Shown one piece after another: positions 15,561 through 23,481 of a stretch of 28,843 nt of DNA. Origin of the DNA: DSNY01 sp016861185. Lineage in GTDB: Bacteria; Pseudomonadota; Gammaproteobacteria; Burkholderiales; Burkholderiaceae_F. Each line of letters opens with the position of its first letter. Positions within the stretch are counted from its first letter, which is position 1. The DNA lies in the NCBI GenBank assembly GCA_030263275.1, contig SZOR01000048.1, positions 1-28,843 of the forward strand, given 5' to 3'. The position numbers and the translations under genes are program-made. The notes below the pieces were generated by a model. The model did not search any database. It was not told the DNA's origin and worked only from the letters and a program-made list of their open reading frames with translations.

Positions 15561-15637
15561 CGGAGTGCGTAGTCGGGAGTTGACTTCCGACTTCCGACTT
15601 CCGACTTCCGACTTCCGACTTCCGACTCCCGACTTCA
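15561..15637. repeat. Eleven-unit heptad array filling the doxX-gst gap
   Basis: From 2 nt after the doxX stop to the gst ribosome-binding site, the sequence consists of eleven consecutive 7-nt units. The first three (CGGAGTG, CGTAGTC, GGGAGTT) are in reverse-complement sense. The next six are identical GACTTCC units (15582-15623), followed by GACTCCC and GACTTCA. The opposed blocks contain AGTCGGGAGT (15571-15580) and its exact complement ACTCCCGACT (15625-15634), so a hairpin is possible. Six identical units make slippage and copy-number variation likely. Confidence 0.92.
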
Positions 15638-15648
15638 TGGAGGATTCG

Positions 15649-16254
15649 ATGAAGCTCTACTACTCGCCCGGCGCCTGCTCGCTGGCGCCGCATATCGTGC
15701 TGCGTGAACTCGGGCTGCCGTTCTCGGCCGTCAAGGTCAACACCAAGACCAAAAAAACCGAAGACGGCAGCGACTACCTGCAGATCAACGGCAAGGGCTA
15801 CGTGCCGACGCTCGAACTGGACGACGGCGAACGCCTGACCGAGGTCGCGGTGCTGCTGCAATACGTGGCCGATCGCGCCCCTGCGGCCGGGCTGGCGCCG
15901 GCTCAAGGAACGATGGAGCGCTACCGGCTGCAGGAGTGGCTGAACTTCATCGCCACCGAGATCCACCGGGGCTTCGGGCCGCTGTGGAAACCCGACAGCA
16001 CCGACGACGAGAAGGAGCGCACGCGTGCCCGGCTGGGCCTGCGCCTGGACTGGCTGAACCGGCAGCTCGAAGGGCGCGAGTATCTGACCGGCAGGTTCAG
16101 CGTCGCCGACGCGTACCTGTTCACGGTGCTCAACTGGAGCCAGTGGACCGACGTGGACCTCGCGAAGTGGCCCGCGCTGAAGGACTACGCGGCGCGCGTG
16201 GCCGCGCGCCCCAAGGTGCAGGAAGCGATGAAGGCCGAAGGGTTGGTGAAATAA
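15649..16254 (+). CDS. gstA: Glutathione S-transferase, beta class
   Basis: A 201-residue cytosolic enzyme conjugating or using glutathione. The thioredoxin-like domain (1-80) opens MKLYYSPGACSLAPHIVLRE with Cys10, the residue that binds glutathione in beta-class enzymes such as Proteus mirabilis GST B1-1. GYVPTLELDDG near 54-64 provides the cis-Pro turn and the acidic residues of the glutathione site. The alpha-helical domain follows, with the N-capping segment SVADAYLF. GGAGG lies 5-6 nt before the ATG at 15649. It is flanked on both sides by heptad arrays and shares an orientation with the DoxX and dioxygenase genes. Confidence 0.95.
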   Translation: MKLYYSPGACSLAPHIVLRELGLPFSAVKVNTKTKKTEDGSDYLQINGKGYVPTLELDDGERLTEVAVLLQYVADRAPAAGLAPAQGTMERYRLQEWLNFIATEIHRGFGPLWKPDSTDDEKERTRARLGLRLDWLNRQLEGREYLTGRFSVADAYLFTVLNWSQWTDVDLAKWPALKDYAARVAARPKVQEAMKAEGLVK

Positions 16255-16258
16255 CGCC

Positions 16259-16317
16259 GGGCATCGGCCGTCGGCCGATGCCCGAACTCCCGACTCCTGA
16301 CCGCCGACTCCCGACCG
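16259..16317. repeat. Palindrome and heptad array in the gst-dioxygenase gap
   Basis: A 25-nt near-perfect palindrome (16259-16283) has 12-nt arms GGGCATCGGCCG and CGGCCGATGCCC around one T; its centre is two TCGGCCG heptads (16264-16277). In the same 7-nt register follow ATGCCCG, AACTCCC, GACTCCT, GACCGCC and GACTCCC, and then GACCG up to the dioxygenase ATG at 16318. The GACTCCC type matches the neighbouring array at 15561-15637. The array replaces any visible Shine-Dalgarno. Confidence 0.82.
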
Positions 16318-17133
16318 ATGCTCCCCACCGTCTTCCTCTCGCACGGCTCGCCGATGCACGCGCTGCATGCCGGACGGGCCGGGCGCACCTGGTCAGAACT
16401 CGCGCAACGCCTGCCCCGGCCGCGTGCGATCCTCGTCGCTTCGGCGCACTGGGAGACCGAATTGCCGATGGTTTCGACGAGCGCGCGTCCCGAAACGATC
16501 CACGACTTCGGGGGCTTCCCGCCGGAGTTGTACAAGCTGCGCTATCCCGCACCCGGCACGCCGGAGATCGCGCAACGCGCGCTTGAGCTGCTCAAGGCCG
16601 CCGGTCTGCCCGCATCGGGCAACGGCTGCCGCGGGCTCGACCACGGCGCGTGGGTGCCGCTGCTGCACCTCTACCCGGGCGCCGACGTTCCGGTAGCACA
16701 GGTCTCGGTGCAACCGTCGCTCGACGCCACGCATCACCTTCGGCTCGGCGCGGCGCTGGCAACGCTCGCGCGCGAAGGCGTGCTCGTCGTCGGCTCGGGC
16801 CACATGACGCACAACCTGCGCGAGTGGATCGAGTACGTGCGCCGCCACGGCATGCAGCCCGGCGATACGCCGGCCGCGCCGTACGTCGACGAGTTCAGGA
16901 GCTGGATCTACCGCGCGCTGCGCGAGAACGACCGCGGCGCGCTCGCCGCCTGGCGCCAACGCGCGCCGCACGCGCTGCGCGCACATCCGAGCGACGAGCA
17001 CTTCCTGCCCTTGCCGGTTGCCTTCGCCGCCGCCGGGCCTGCGCCGCGCGTAGAACGGATCGACGCCGGCGTCGACGCCGGTGTGCTGGCGATGGACGCG
17101 TATCTGTTCTGGCCGCGCGAGGACGCGCAGTAG
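16318..17133 (+). CDS. DODA-type extradiol ring-cleavage dioxygenase (YgiD-like)
   Basis: A 271-residue class III dioxygenase of the LigB superfamily, related to 4,5-DOPA dioxygenase YgiD. Conserved histidines are H9 in LSHGSPM, H44 in SAHWET, H62 in HDFGGFP, H109 in GLDHGAW, H162/H165 in GSGHMTHNL and H228 in SDEHFLP. H9 and H44 have the same spacing as the first two metal ligands of YgiD. It would cleave a catechol-type ring using a non-haem metal; the substrate is unknown. The ATG at 16318 has no Shine-Dalgarno and follows a heptad array. The gene converges on the TraB/GumN gene with a 10-nt gap. Confidence 0.93.
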   Translation: MLPTVFLSHGSPMHALHAGRAGRTWSELAQRLPRPRAILVASAHWETELPMVSTSARPETIHDFGGFPPELYKLRYPAPGTPEIAQRALELLKAAGLPASGNGCRGLDHGAWVPLLHLYPGADVPVAQVSVQPSLDATHHLRLGAALATLAREGVLVVGSGHMTHNLREWIEYVRRHGMQPGDTPAAPYVDEFRSWIYRALRENDRGALAAWRQRAPHALRAHPSDEHFLPLPVAFAAAGPAPRVERIDAGVDAGVLAMDAYLFWPREDAQ

Positions 17134-17143
17134 AGCGGCCTTC

Positions 17144-18085
17144 TCAGTCGAGCGGCCTGATCGTGTAACCGCGGCCGCGCAGCAGCGCGAGCAGTCCGTT
17201 CGGCCCGAAGTAGTGCAGCGATCCGACCGCGACGAGATGCAGCTTTCCGCTCGCGGCGAAGCGCTCGATCGCCTCGACCATCGCCGGATGGCGCGCGTCG
17301 ATCACCTGCTCGACGACGAAACGCTCGGCCGCACCCTTGGACGCGCGCATCGTCGCCAGCACGCGCTCGATGTCGGCGGCGTCGCGCTTCTCCCACGCGG
17401 CGACGAGGCGCCGCACCTCGCGCTCGCTTTCGCCGCTTTCGATGCCCTTGACCGCCTGCTCGAGGTAGGCGAGCTGCAGTTCCGGGCTCGTGCTGTCGAA
17501 GATCCCGAGTTGCTTCTCGATCCCTTCGATCTCGACGATCGCCTTGCCGCAGGTCCGCGCGAATTCGTGCAGCGTCGCCTCGGTCGCGTACGCGGGGCTG
17601 AAGCCCAGGCGGCTCGCTTCGATCACGACGAGCGTGTTGGCGAGCATCCACGGCTTCATCCGCCACAGCGCCGGCGAGTCCAGTCCGTGCCGGGCGAGCA
17701 GCGCTTCGACGCGCTGACGCAAAGGCGCGGGCAGGCGCGACTTCAGGTCGGCCTCCTGCGGCGGATACATCGCGATCTTCTGCACGAGCTGACCGACCCT
17801 CTGCGCGTCGAAGACGTCGGCTTCGAACGCGACCACCGCGGCTTCGGCAAAGCGCTGGCTGCAGTCGGCCGGCGGCGCGGCGGTGCGGCCGACGTGGATC
17901 GTGCCCACGAGCAGCACGCGCCGGCCGTTCTTCGCGGCTTCCCACGCGAAGCCGCGCGGCGCGGCCGCCTCCGTCTTGCGCGCGGCGTCTGCGCCCGACG
18001 ACTGTGCCCAGCACGGCGAGAACGCGGAGGCGGCGACCGCGGCAACGAGACCTACGACACGACGCACGACGGCGGATGGAATCAT
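17144..18085 (-). CDS. TraB/GumN-family protein, exported
   Basis: A 313-residue protein with a signal peptide (RR at 8-9, hydrophobic 10-22, cleavage after about residue 27, PCWAQ). The family hallmarks are the N-terminal VGTIHVG (60-66) and the C-terminal VGSLHYFGPNGLLALLRGRGYTI. Members of this family (TIKI/PrgY/TraB/GumN) are thought to be metal-dependent proteases or pheromone-inhibiting proteins; bacterial function is mostly unproven. A TAGAAT hexamer on the minus strand (18118-18113) is a possible -10 box but lacks a good -35. It lies 115 nt after the flavoprotein gene, separated from it by a REP-like element. Confidence 0.9.
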   Translation of the reverse strand: MIPSAVVRRVVGLVAAVAASAFSPCWAQSSGADAARKTEAAAPRGFAWEAAKNGRRVLLVGTIHVGRTAAPPADCSQRFAEAAVVAFEADVFDAQRVGQLVQKIAMYPPQEADLKSRLPAPLRQRVEALLARHGLDSPALWRMKPWMLANTLVVIEASRLGFSPAYATEATLHEFARTCGKAIVEIEGIEKQLGIFDSTSPELQLAYLEQAVKGIESGESEREVRRLVAAWEKRDAADIERVLATMRASKGAAERFVVEQVIDARHPAMVEAIERFAASGKLHLVAVGSLHYFGPNGLLALLRGRGYTIRPLD

Positions 18086-18181
18086 GGGGCGGGCCTCTCG
18101 AAGGATGCGGCGATTCTATCGGCGGCGCATGGGCGCTCGGGCGTGCGGGCAGGATCACGTAAAGCGAGGCAGCGTCGAAAA

Positions 18182-18211
18182 TCCCCCCTGCCCCCCTTTT
18201 TCAAAGGGGGG
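18182..18211. repeat. Single REP-like element overlapping the flavoprotein stop codon
   Basis: Arms CCCCCCTTT (18191-18199) and AAAGGGGGG (18203-18211) flank TTC, preceded by ATCCCCCCTG. The sequence and order match the second hairpin at 4367-4399. The TGA of the flavoprotein gene (18203-18201) falls inside the loop and arm, so the gene's final codons (encoding about PTPL) are part of the repeat. Confidence 0.85.
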
Positions 18212-19313
18212 TTGGTTCGACGAGATCGGCGATGTGGCGCGCGAGCGCAAGCGACGCGGTCAATCCCGGCGATTCGATGCCGTACAGGTTGACGAGCCCG
18301 CGCACGCCGTGCATCTCGGCGCCGTGAATCGCGAAGTCGGTGTTCGATCCGCCGGGCCGCTCGACCTTCGGGCGAATGCCCGCGTAACCCGGCTGCAGCG
18401 CGCCGTCGGGCAACCCCGGCCAGTATTTGCGCACGGCCGCGTAGAACGCGTCGGCGCGGCGCGGATCGACCGTGTAGTCGATGTCCTCGATCCATTCGAC
18501 GTCGGGGCCGAAGCGGGCCTGTCCGCCGAGATCGATCGTCACGTGCACACCGAGCCCGCCCGGCTCGGGGATCGGATAGACGAGCCGCGAGAACGGATTG
18601 CGCCCCGCGAGCATGTAGTAGTTGCCCTTGGCCAGATACAGGGGCGGGATCGTCGCGGCCGGCACGCCCTGGATCGCGCGCGCGAGCGCTTGCGCACCCA
18701 GGCCCGCGCCGTTGATCACCGTTCGCGCGACGAGGGTGGTCGGCGCCGCGCCCCCGGTACGCAGTTCGATGCCGTCGTCGCGCACCGCGCCCCCTTGGAC
18801 CGGTGTCGCGAACGCAAACAACGCGCCGTGCCGCTCGGCGTCGCCCTGCAGCGCGAGCATCAGGCCGTGACTGTCGACGATGCCGCTGGACGGCGACAGC
18901 AGCGCAGCGACGCATCGCACTTCGGGTTCGAGTTGTGCGACCTCGGCCGGCGCCAGGAAACGCAGGTCGTCCACGCCGTTGGCTTCGGCCTGCCGCTTCA
19001 GCGCCGCGAGCTGCGGCACTTGCGCGTCGCTCGTGGCGACGATCAGCTTGCCGCAGCGGCGGTGCGCCACGCCATATTCGCTGCAGAACGCGTACAGCAG
19101 CGTCTTGCCTTCGACGCACAGCCTGCGCTTCAGGAGCCGCTGCGGGTAGTAGATGCCGGCGTGGATCACCTCGCTGTTGCGCGAGCTGGTTTCGGTGCCG
19201 ATCGTGTGCGCGCGTTCGAGCACGACCACCTCGCGCCCGCGCCGCGCCAGTTCGCGTGCGACCGCCAAGCCCACCACGCCGGCGCCGACGACGACGCAGT
19301 CGACCCGTTCCAC
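18201..19313 (-). CDS. FAD-dependent oxidoreductase, L-2-hydroxyglutarate oxidase-like
   Basis: A 370-residue flavoprotein of the DAO superfamily. The FAD-binding GAGVVG is at 10-15, followed by the ERAHTIGTETSSRNSEVIHAGIYYP block characteristic of the L-2-hydroxyglutarate dehydrogenase/oxidase (LhgO) group. The C-terminal YGIESPGLTASLALARHIADLV completes the FAD site. Expected role: oxidation of an alpha-hydroxy acid, passing electrons to quinone or oxygen. It starts with GTG at 19313, with GAAGG 8 nt upstream partly overlapping the preceding gene's stop, so it is coupled to the acyl-CoA synthetase/GNAT gene 10 nt away. Its last codons come from a REP-like repeat. Confidence 0.92.
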   Translation of the reverse strand: MERVDCVVVGAGVVGLAVARELARRGREVVVLERAHTIGTETSSRNSEVIHAGIYYPQRLLKRRLCVEGKTLLYAFCSEYGVAHRRCGKLIVATSDAQVPQLAALKRQAEANGVDDLRFLAPAEVAQLEPEVRCVAALLSPSSGIVDSHGLMLALQGDAERHGALFAFATPVQGGAVRDDGIELRTGGAAPTTLVARTVINGAGLGAQALARAIQGVPAATIPPLYLAKGNYYMLAGRNPFSRLVYPIPEPGGLGVHVTIDLGGQARFGPDVEWIEDIDYTVDPRRADAFYAAVRKYWPGLPDGALQPGYAGIRPKVERPGGSNTDFAIHGAEMHGVRGLVNLYGIESPGLTASLALARHIADLVEPTPL

Positions 19314-19323
19314 GTCGGGCCTT

Positions 19324-22098
19324 CTACGGCACCGTCGCGCTCGCTTCGCCGCGCACGGAGACGGAGCCGAGCGCGGGCGCGGCGGCCACCGGCTGCAGCG
19401 GCTTGCTGAAGCGCACCACGCTCGGATCGTCCTCGTCGCGGCGCGCGTCGTACATGCGCGCGCGCATCAGCGTGCCCATCTCCTCGTTCTCCAGCAGCAC
19501 GTAGCCGATCATCTCTTTCAGCCCGCGCTCGCGCGCGCAGGTTTCGATCGCCTCCATCAGCGCGTGGCCGAGACCGCGCCCCTGCCACGCGTCCTCGACG
19601 ACGATGCCGAACTCGGCCGTCGATCCGTCCGGGTTGCGCGTGTAGCGCGCCACCCCGCGGATCTCGCCTTCGCCGCCCGGGGCATCGGCGTTCGCGTCGA
19701 TCGCGACGAACGCCATTTCGCGGTCGTAGTCGATGCTCGTGAAGCGCGCGAGCCGCTCGGCGGTCAGCTCGCGCAGCGGCGCGTGAAAGCGCATGTACAT
19801 CGTCTTCTGCGACAGTCGCGCGATCAGACGCTTTTCGGCCTGCGCGTCCTCGGGACGGATCGGCCGCAGCAGGACCGTCTCGCCTGTCTTCAGGCGCGTC
19901 GCGCGTACGAGGTTCTTCGGGTACGGATGGATCGCGAGATGCGAATACGTCGCGTCCGGCGCGAGCGGCCCGTCGCCGAGCACGACGCGCGCGTCGAGCG
20001 CGACCACGCCCATTTCGTCGGCGAGCAGCGGGTTGATATCCAGCTCGTGGATGCAGGGGATCTCGCATGCGAGGTCCGAGATCTTCAGCAGCACGTCGAG
20101 CAACGCATCGAGGTCGACACCGGGCAGCCCGCGAAAGCTGTCGAGCATCTTCGCCACGCGCGTGCGCGAGACCATCTCCTGCGCCAGAAAGCGGTTCAAA
20201 GGCGGCAGCGCCACGGCCGAGTCGCGCAGCACCTCGACTGCGATGCCGCCCAGGCCGAACGTGATCACCGGGCCGAAGGCTGCGTCGCGCGCGAGCCCGA
20301 CGATCAGCTCGCGGCCGTGCGGACGGCGGATCATCTGCTGCACCAGCACGCCGACGAACTTGGCGTGCGGTGCGCGTTCCGCGACGCGCGCGCGGATCGT
20401 CTCGAAGCCGTGCATCACGTCCGCGCCCGACTGCAGCGACAGCAGCACGCCGCCGACTTCGCTCTTGTGCGTGATGCCGGCGGCGACGACCTTCAGAACG
20501 ACCGGGTAGCCGATCTGGTCGGCGACGCGCGCGGCTTCGTCGGCAGAGGTCGCGAGCATGCCGCGCGCGGTTTCGATGCCGAAGGCGCCGAGCAGCGCCT
20601 TCGCCTCCTGCTCGTCGAGCATGGCGCGACCGGCGAGCAGCGCGCGCTCGACGATGCGGCGCGCGCCGGGCAGGTCGAGTGTGAATTCGTCGACGCGCGG
20701 CGGCGGGATCTGCAGCCTCAGCTCGCGGTTGCGGACGAACTGCGCCAGATACGAAAACGACTCCACCCCGCGTTCCGGGCTCGTCAGCGCGGGCAGCCCG
20801 GCAGCCTTGATCACCGCGCGGCCTCTGGCTGCGTCCGCTTCGCCGAGCCAGACGGTGACGACCGGCTTTTCGGTCGCTTCCATCACCGGCAGCACCGCGC
20901 GCGCAGCATCTTCCGACGCCAGCTTGATCGTCGGGCAGAACAGCATCAGCACGCCGTCGTTGCTCTTGTCCTCGACGAGGGTTTGCATCGCTTGCGCGAA
21001 GCGCTCGGCGTCGGCGTCGCCGATGATGTCGACCGGATTGCCGTGCGACCAGGTCGCCGGCAGCGCCGCGTCGAGCCTTTCCATCGCCTGCGGCGAGATC
21101 TTCGCGAGCGCCACGCCCGCGTCGGCCGCGGCGTCGGCCGCGAGCACGCCCGGTCCGCCGCCGTTGGTGACGATCGCAAGCCGGTTGCCGGGATTGGGGC
21201 GCGGCAGCCGCCCCGAGGCGAGCGCCTCGGCTGCGGCGAACATCTGGTTGTAAGCGTGCACGCGGATCGCGCCGACCCGCTTGAGCGCCATGCCGAACAC
21301 TTCGTCGTTGCCGACCAGCGCGCCGGTGTGGCTCATCGCCGCTTTCGAGCCGGTCAGATGGCGGCCGACTTTCAGCACGATCACGGGCTTGACGCTCGCC
21401 GCCGCGCGCACGCTCGACATGAACGCACGCGCGTCGTGCACGCCTTCGACGTACAGCACGATGCTGCGCGTGGCCGGATCGAGCGCGAGGAAGTCGAGGA
21501 TCTCCGAGAATTCGACGTCGGAACCGGCACCGGTCGACACGACCGAGGAGAAGCCGAAGCCGGCGTTCCACGCGTAGTCGAGCAGCGCGGCAACCACCGC
21601 GCCCGACTGCGAAACCAGCGCGACCGATCCGGGCCGCGCGCCGGTGCGCGCGAAGGTCGCGTTCAGCCCGATCTCCGGCCGCATGATGCCGAGGCAGTTG
21701 GGGCCCAGCATGCGGATGCCGAGCGCACGTGCGCGGGCGAGCGCCTGCGCCTGCAGCCGGCGGCCCTCTTCGCCGATCTCGGCAAAACCCGCCGACAGCA
21801 CGAGCACCGCGCGGACGCCGCGTTTGCCGGCGTCGTCGATCAGCGTCGGCACGGTGCGCGCCGGCGTGACGATCACCGCGAGTTCCGGCGCCTGCGGAAG
21901 CGCGGCGAGCGTCGGATAGCAGACGTGCTCGCCGATCTTCTTGTACTTGGGATTGACCGGGTAGACCTCGCCCTTGAAGCCGCCCGCGACGATGTTGGCG
22001 AAGACGTAGTTGCCGAGCCCTTCCGGCTTTTCGGTCGCACCCACGACGGCGATCGAATGCGGTGCGAGCGCCTTGCGCAGGTAGTGTGACGTGAACAT
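19324..22098 (-). CDS. Acetate-CoA ligase (NDP-forming)-like / GNAT acetyltransferase fusion, Pat-like
   Basis: A 924-residue protein. Residues 1-460 are the CoA-binding and ligase part (SIAVVGATEKPEGLG near 15-29; MLGPNCLGI near 130), with His257 in SHTGALVGN, the phosphohistidine position of NDP-forming acetyl-CoA synthetases. Residues 475-700 form an ATP-grasp domain with H544 in THKSEVGGV. A GNAT domain follows from about 745 with the acetyl-CoA loop QGRGLG at 839-844. The order is that of protein lysine acetyltransferase Pat (YfiQ), which acetylates and shuts off Acs-type synthetases. The ATG at 22098 has AAAGGA upstream; the longer frame lacks support. Pat, a true synthetase, or both remain possible. 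Confidence 0.93.
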   Translation of the reverse strand: MFTSHYLRKALAPHSIAVVGATEKPEGLGNYVFANIVAGGFKGEVYPVNPKYKKIGEHVCYPTLAALPQAPELAVIVTPARTVPTLIDDAGKRGVRAVLVLSAGFAEIGEEGRRLQAQALARARALGIRMLGPNCLGIMRPEIGLNATFARTGARPGSVALVSQSGAVVAALLDYAWNAGFGFSSVVSTGAGSDVEFSEILDFLALDPATRSIVLYVEGVHDARAFMSSVRAAASVKPVIVLKVGRHLTGSKAAMSHTGALVGNDEVFGMALKRVGAIRVHAYNQMFAAAEALASGRLPRPNPGNRLAIVTNGGGPGVLAADAAADAGVALAKISPQAMERLDAALPATWSHGNPVDIIGDADAERFAQAMQTLVEDKSNDGVLMLFCPTIKLASEDAARAVLPVMEATEKPVVTVWLGEADAARGRAVIKAAGLPALTSPERGVESFSYLAQFVRNRELRLQIPPPRVDEFTLDLPGARRIVERALLAGRAMLDEQEAKALLGAFGIETARGMLATSADEAARVADQIGYPVVLKVVAAGITHKSEVGGVLLSLQSGADVMHGFETIRARVAERAPHAKFVGVLVQQMIRRPHGRELIVGLARDAAFGPVITFGLGGIAVEVLRDSAVALPPLNRFLAQEMVSRTRVAKMLDSFRGLPGVDLDALLDVLLKISDLACEIPCIHELDINPLLADEMGVVALDARVVLGDGPLAPDATYSHLAIHPYPKNLVRATRLKTGETVLLRPIRPEDAQAEKRLIARLSQKTMYMRFHAPLRELTAERLARFTSIDYDREMAFVAIDANADAPGGEGEIRGVARYTRNPDGSTAEFGIVVEDAWQGRGLGHALMEAIETCARERGLKEMIGYVLLENEEMGTLMRARMYDARRDEDDPSVVRFSKPLQPVAAAPALGSVSVRGEASATVP

Positions 22099-22325
22099 GA
22101 TTCCTTTCGAGCCGACTGCGGATGAGCCGCGTGCGCAACCCGGTGCCGGGTCCGTTTCGTGAACGGCCCGCCGTGTCCGGACCGGCGAACCGCTGGGATG
22201 TCGCGTTGCAGCATTATGGTGCAAGAACCGATCCGCGTGTGACGCTGTCCGTGGCATTGACGCGTATCAACGGTGGTGCAGCATGAGTGGGTAGCCTCGG
22301 CTGCCGAAAAGGACAAGCTCTGACA
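22099..22325. other. Divergent intergenic region, Pat-like gene / DksA-like gene
   Basis: This 227-nt gap must drive both directions. On the minus strand a CATAAT hexamer (22219-22214) is a reasonable -10, but I see no matching -35. On the plus strand TTGACG at 22258-22263 lacks a convincing -10. No terminator or repeat is evident. Confidence 0.35.
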
Positions 22326-22736
22326 ATGGACGAAGCCAAGCCGCTCACGCCCGAAGAGGTCGCCCGACTGCAAGCGCGTCTGCGCGAACGCCGCGCCGAA
22401 CTGGCGGCCGCCGTCGATGCGCGGCTGCATGGTCACGGACCGGACCGGCACGCCGAAGCCGGACTGCCGCGGCGCGCGGAGGAAACCGACGACGACGCCG
22501 CGGCCGAAGCGGAGCGCCACGCCGATGTCGCGCATCTGTCGCGCACGGCCGACGAGTTGGCGCGCGTCGACGCAGCGCTCGCGCGCGTGACCGCAGGCAG
22601 TTACGGCGAATGCGCCGACTGCGGCGAAGCGATAGGCATCGCGCGCCTGACCGCCAATCCGGCTGCCGAGCGCTGCGCAACCTGCCAGGAGATCTTCGAG
22701 AAGCGGCGCGGCCTGCTGCGCGGCGCGCGAGCGTGA
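22326..22736 (+). CDS. TraR/DksA-type C4 zinc-finger protein
   Basis: A 136-residue DksA/TraR-family protein expected to bind in the RNA polymerase secondary channel and modulate transcription, often with ppGpp. The N-terminal two-thirds is a charged coiled coil (LTPEEVARLQARLRERRAEL and the returning helix LARVDAALARV), with acidic residues at the tip (EETDDDAA), like the DksA finger. The C-terminus has the zinc site CADC-x17-CATC and the helix QEIFEKRRG. It is slightly shorter than E. coli DksA (151). I chose the ATG at 22326; the GTG 39 nt upstream adds nothing conserved. The Shine-Dalgarno AAGGA is rather distant. Confidence 0.92.
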   Translation: MDEAKPLTPEEVARLQARLRERRAELAAAVDARLHGHGPDRHAEAGLPRRAEETDDDAAAEAERHADVAHLSRTADELARVDAALARVTAGSYGECADCGEAIGIARLTANPAAERCATCQEIFEKRRGLLRGARA

Positions 22737-22767
22737 AGCTCGCGCGCGGGTCCGCGTTCGCCGCCGG

Positions 22768-22797
22768 TTGCCAGCACGCGCCGATCTCGCCTACAGT
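22768..22797 (+). promoter_or_regulatory. Candidate sigma70 promoter for the first outer-membrane protein gene
   Basis: TTGCCA (22768-22773; 5 of 6) and TACAGT (22792-22797; 4 of 6) are separated by 18 nt. The -10 ends 46 nt before the ATG at 22844. It lies in the 107-nt gap after the DksA-like gene. Confidence 0.45.
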
Positions 22798-22843
22798 CGC
22801 GCCGGCGCCGCAGCCGCGAGCGCGACGATCGGGAGAACAAGAA

Positions 22844-23464
22844 ATGCAACGAATCCAGCCGGCGGTCGCGCTGGCGCTGCTCGCTGCGCTGGGCGGTGCG
22901 GCGCAGGCGCAGACCCAAGCTGTCGAACAGCGTTCCTACGTGGGCGTCAACGTCGGCCAGTCGAAGTACAAGTGGCGCAATGCGCCCGCCGGCATCGCGA
23001 ACGACCTGTGCGCGCCGGGCGCAGTCGAATGCGACAACAAGCCGACCGGCTTCAAGCTGTACGCGGGGCACATGTTCATGCCCTATCTCGGCGTCGAGGG
23101 GATCTACTACCACCTCGGCGATGCAGGCCAGCGCATCGACCTCGGCTTCGGCGTCCTGCGTCAGGACATCCGCCTGACCGGATTCGGCCTGTCCGTCGTC
23201 GGCATGGTCCCGCTCGGTCGGGCCTTTGTCGCCGGGCGCGCCGGATACGCGGCGGCCTCGGCTGAGCGTTCCGACGAATTCGGCGGCGTCAGCGACGGCA
23301 GCACGAAGTCGCGCGGCGAGCCAGTGTTCGGTGCGGCGATCGGCGCCGAAGTCTGGCGCAATCTTTCGGTGCGCTTCGACTGGGATCGGATGCGCGGCCG
23401 CACGCAGGCGGGCGAGAAGTTCGAAGCCGATCTGCTGTCGCTGGGCGTGTCCTACCGCTTCTAG
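22844..23464 (+). CDS. Outer-membrane beta-barrel protein (copy 1)
   Basis: A 206-residue exported protein with a Sec signal peptide (hydrophobic 7-20, cleavage after AQA about residue 22). The mature part alternates polar and hydrophobic residues in about eight strands and ends SYRF; the terminal Phe is the usual beta-barrel-assembly signal. It resembles the OmpA-like/OprF small-barrel family; function is unknown. The first loop carries two cysteines (CAPGAVEC). TGFKLYAGHMFMPYLGVEG is closely matched in the next gene, so the two are tandem paralogues. GGGAG lies about 9 nt before the ATG at 22844. Confidence 0.9.
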   Translation: MQRIQPAVALALLAALGGAAQAQTQAVEQRSYVGVNVGQSKYKWRNAPAGIANDLCAPGAVECDNKPTGFKLYAGHMFMPYLGVEGIYYHLGDAGQRIDLGFGVLRQDIRLTGFGLSVVGMVPLGRAFVAGRAGYAAASAERSDEFGGVSDGSTKSRGEPVFGAAIGAEVWRNLSVRFDWDRMRGRTQAGEKFEADLLSLGVSYRF

Positions 23465-23481
23465 CAGCGTCCCGTCCCTGG

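Noticed and set aside
15561..15637. CRISPR array
   Set aside because: Units are 7 nt and contiguous, with no spacers and no cas genes nearby.
17133..17158. Direct repeat GAGCGGCCT between the dioxygenase and TraB genes
   Set aside because: Nine-base match partly within coding sequence; expected by chance in such DNA.
19153..22138. Two further frames of nearly 1000 codons across the Pat-like gene, one on each strand
   Set aside because: Both are shadows with biased composition; the frame with CoA-binding, ATP-grasp and GNAT motifs is the real gene.
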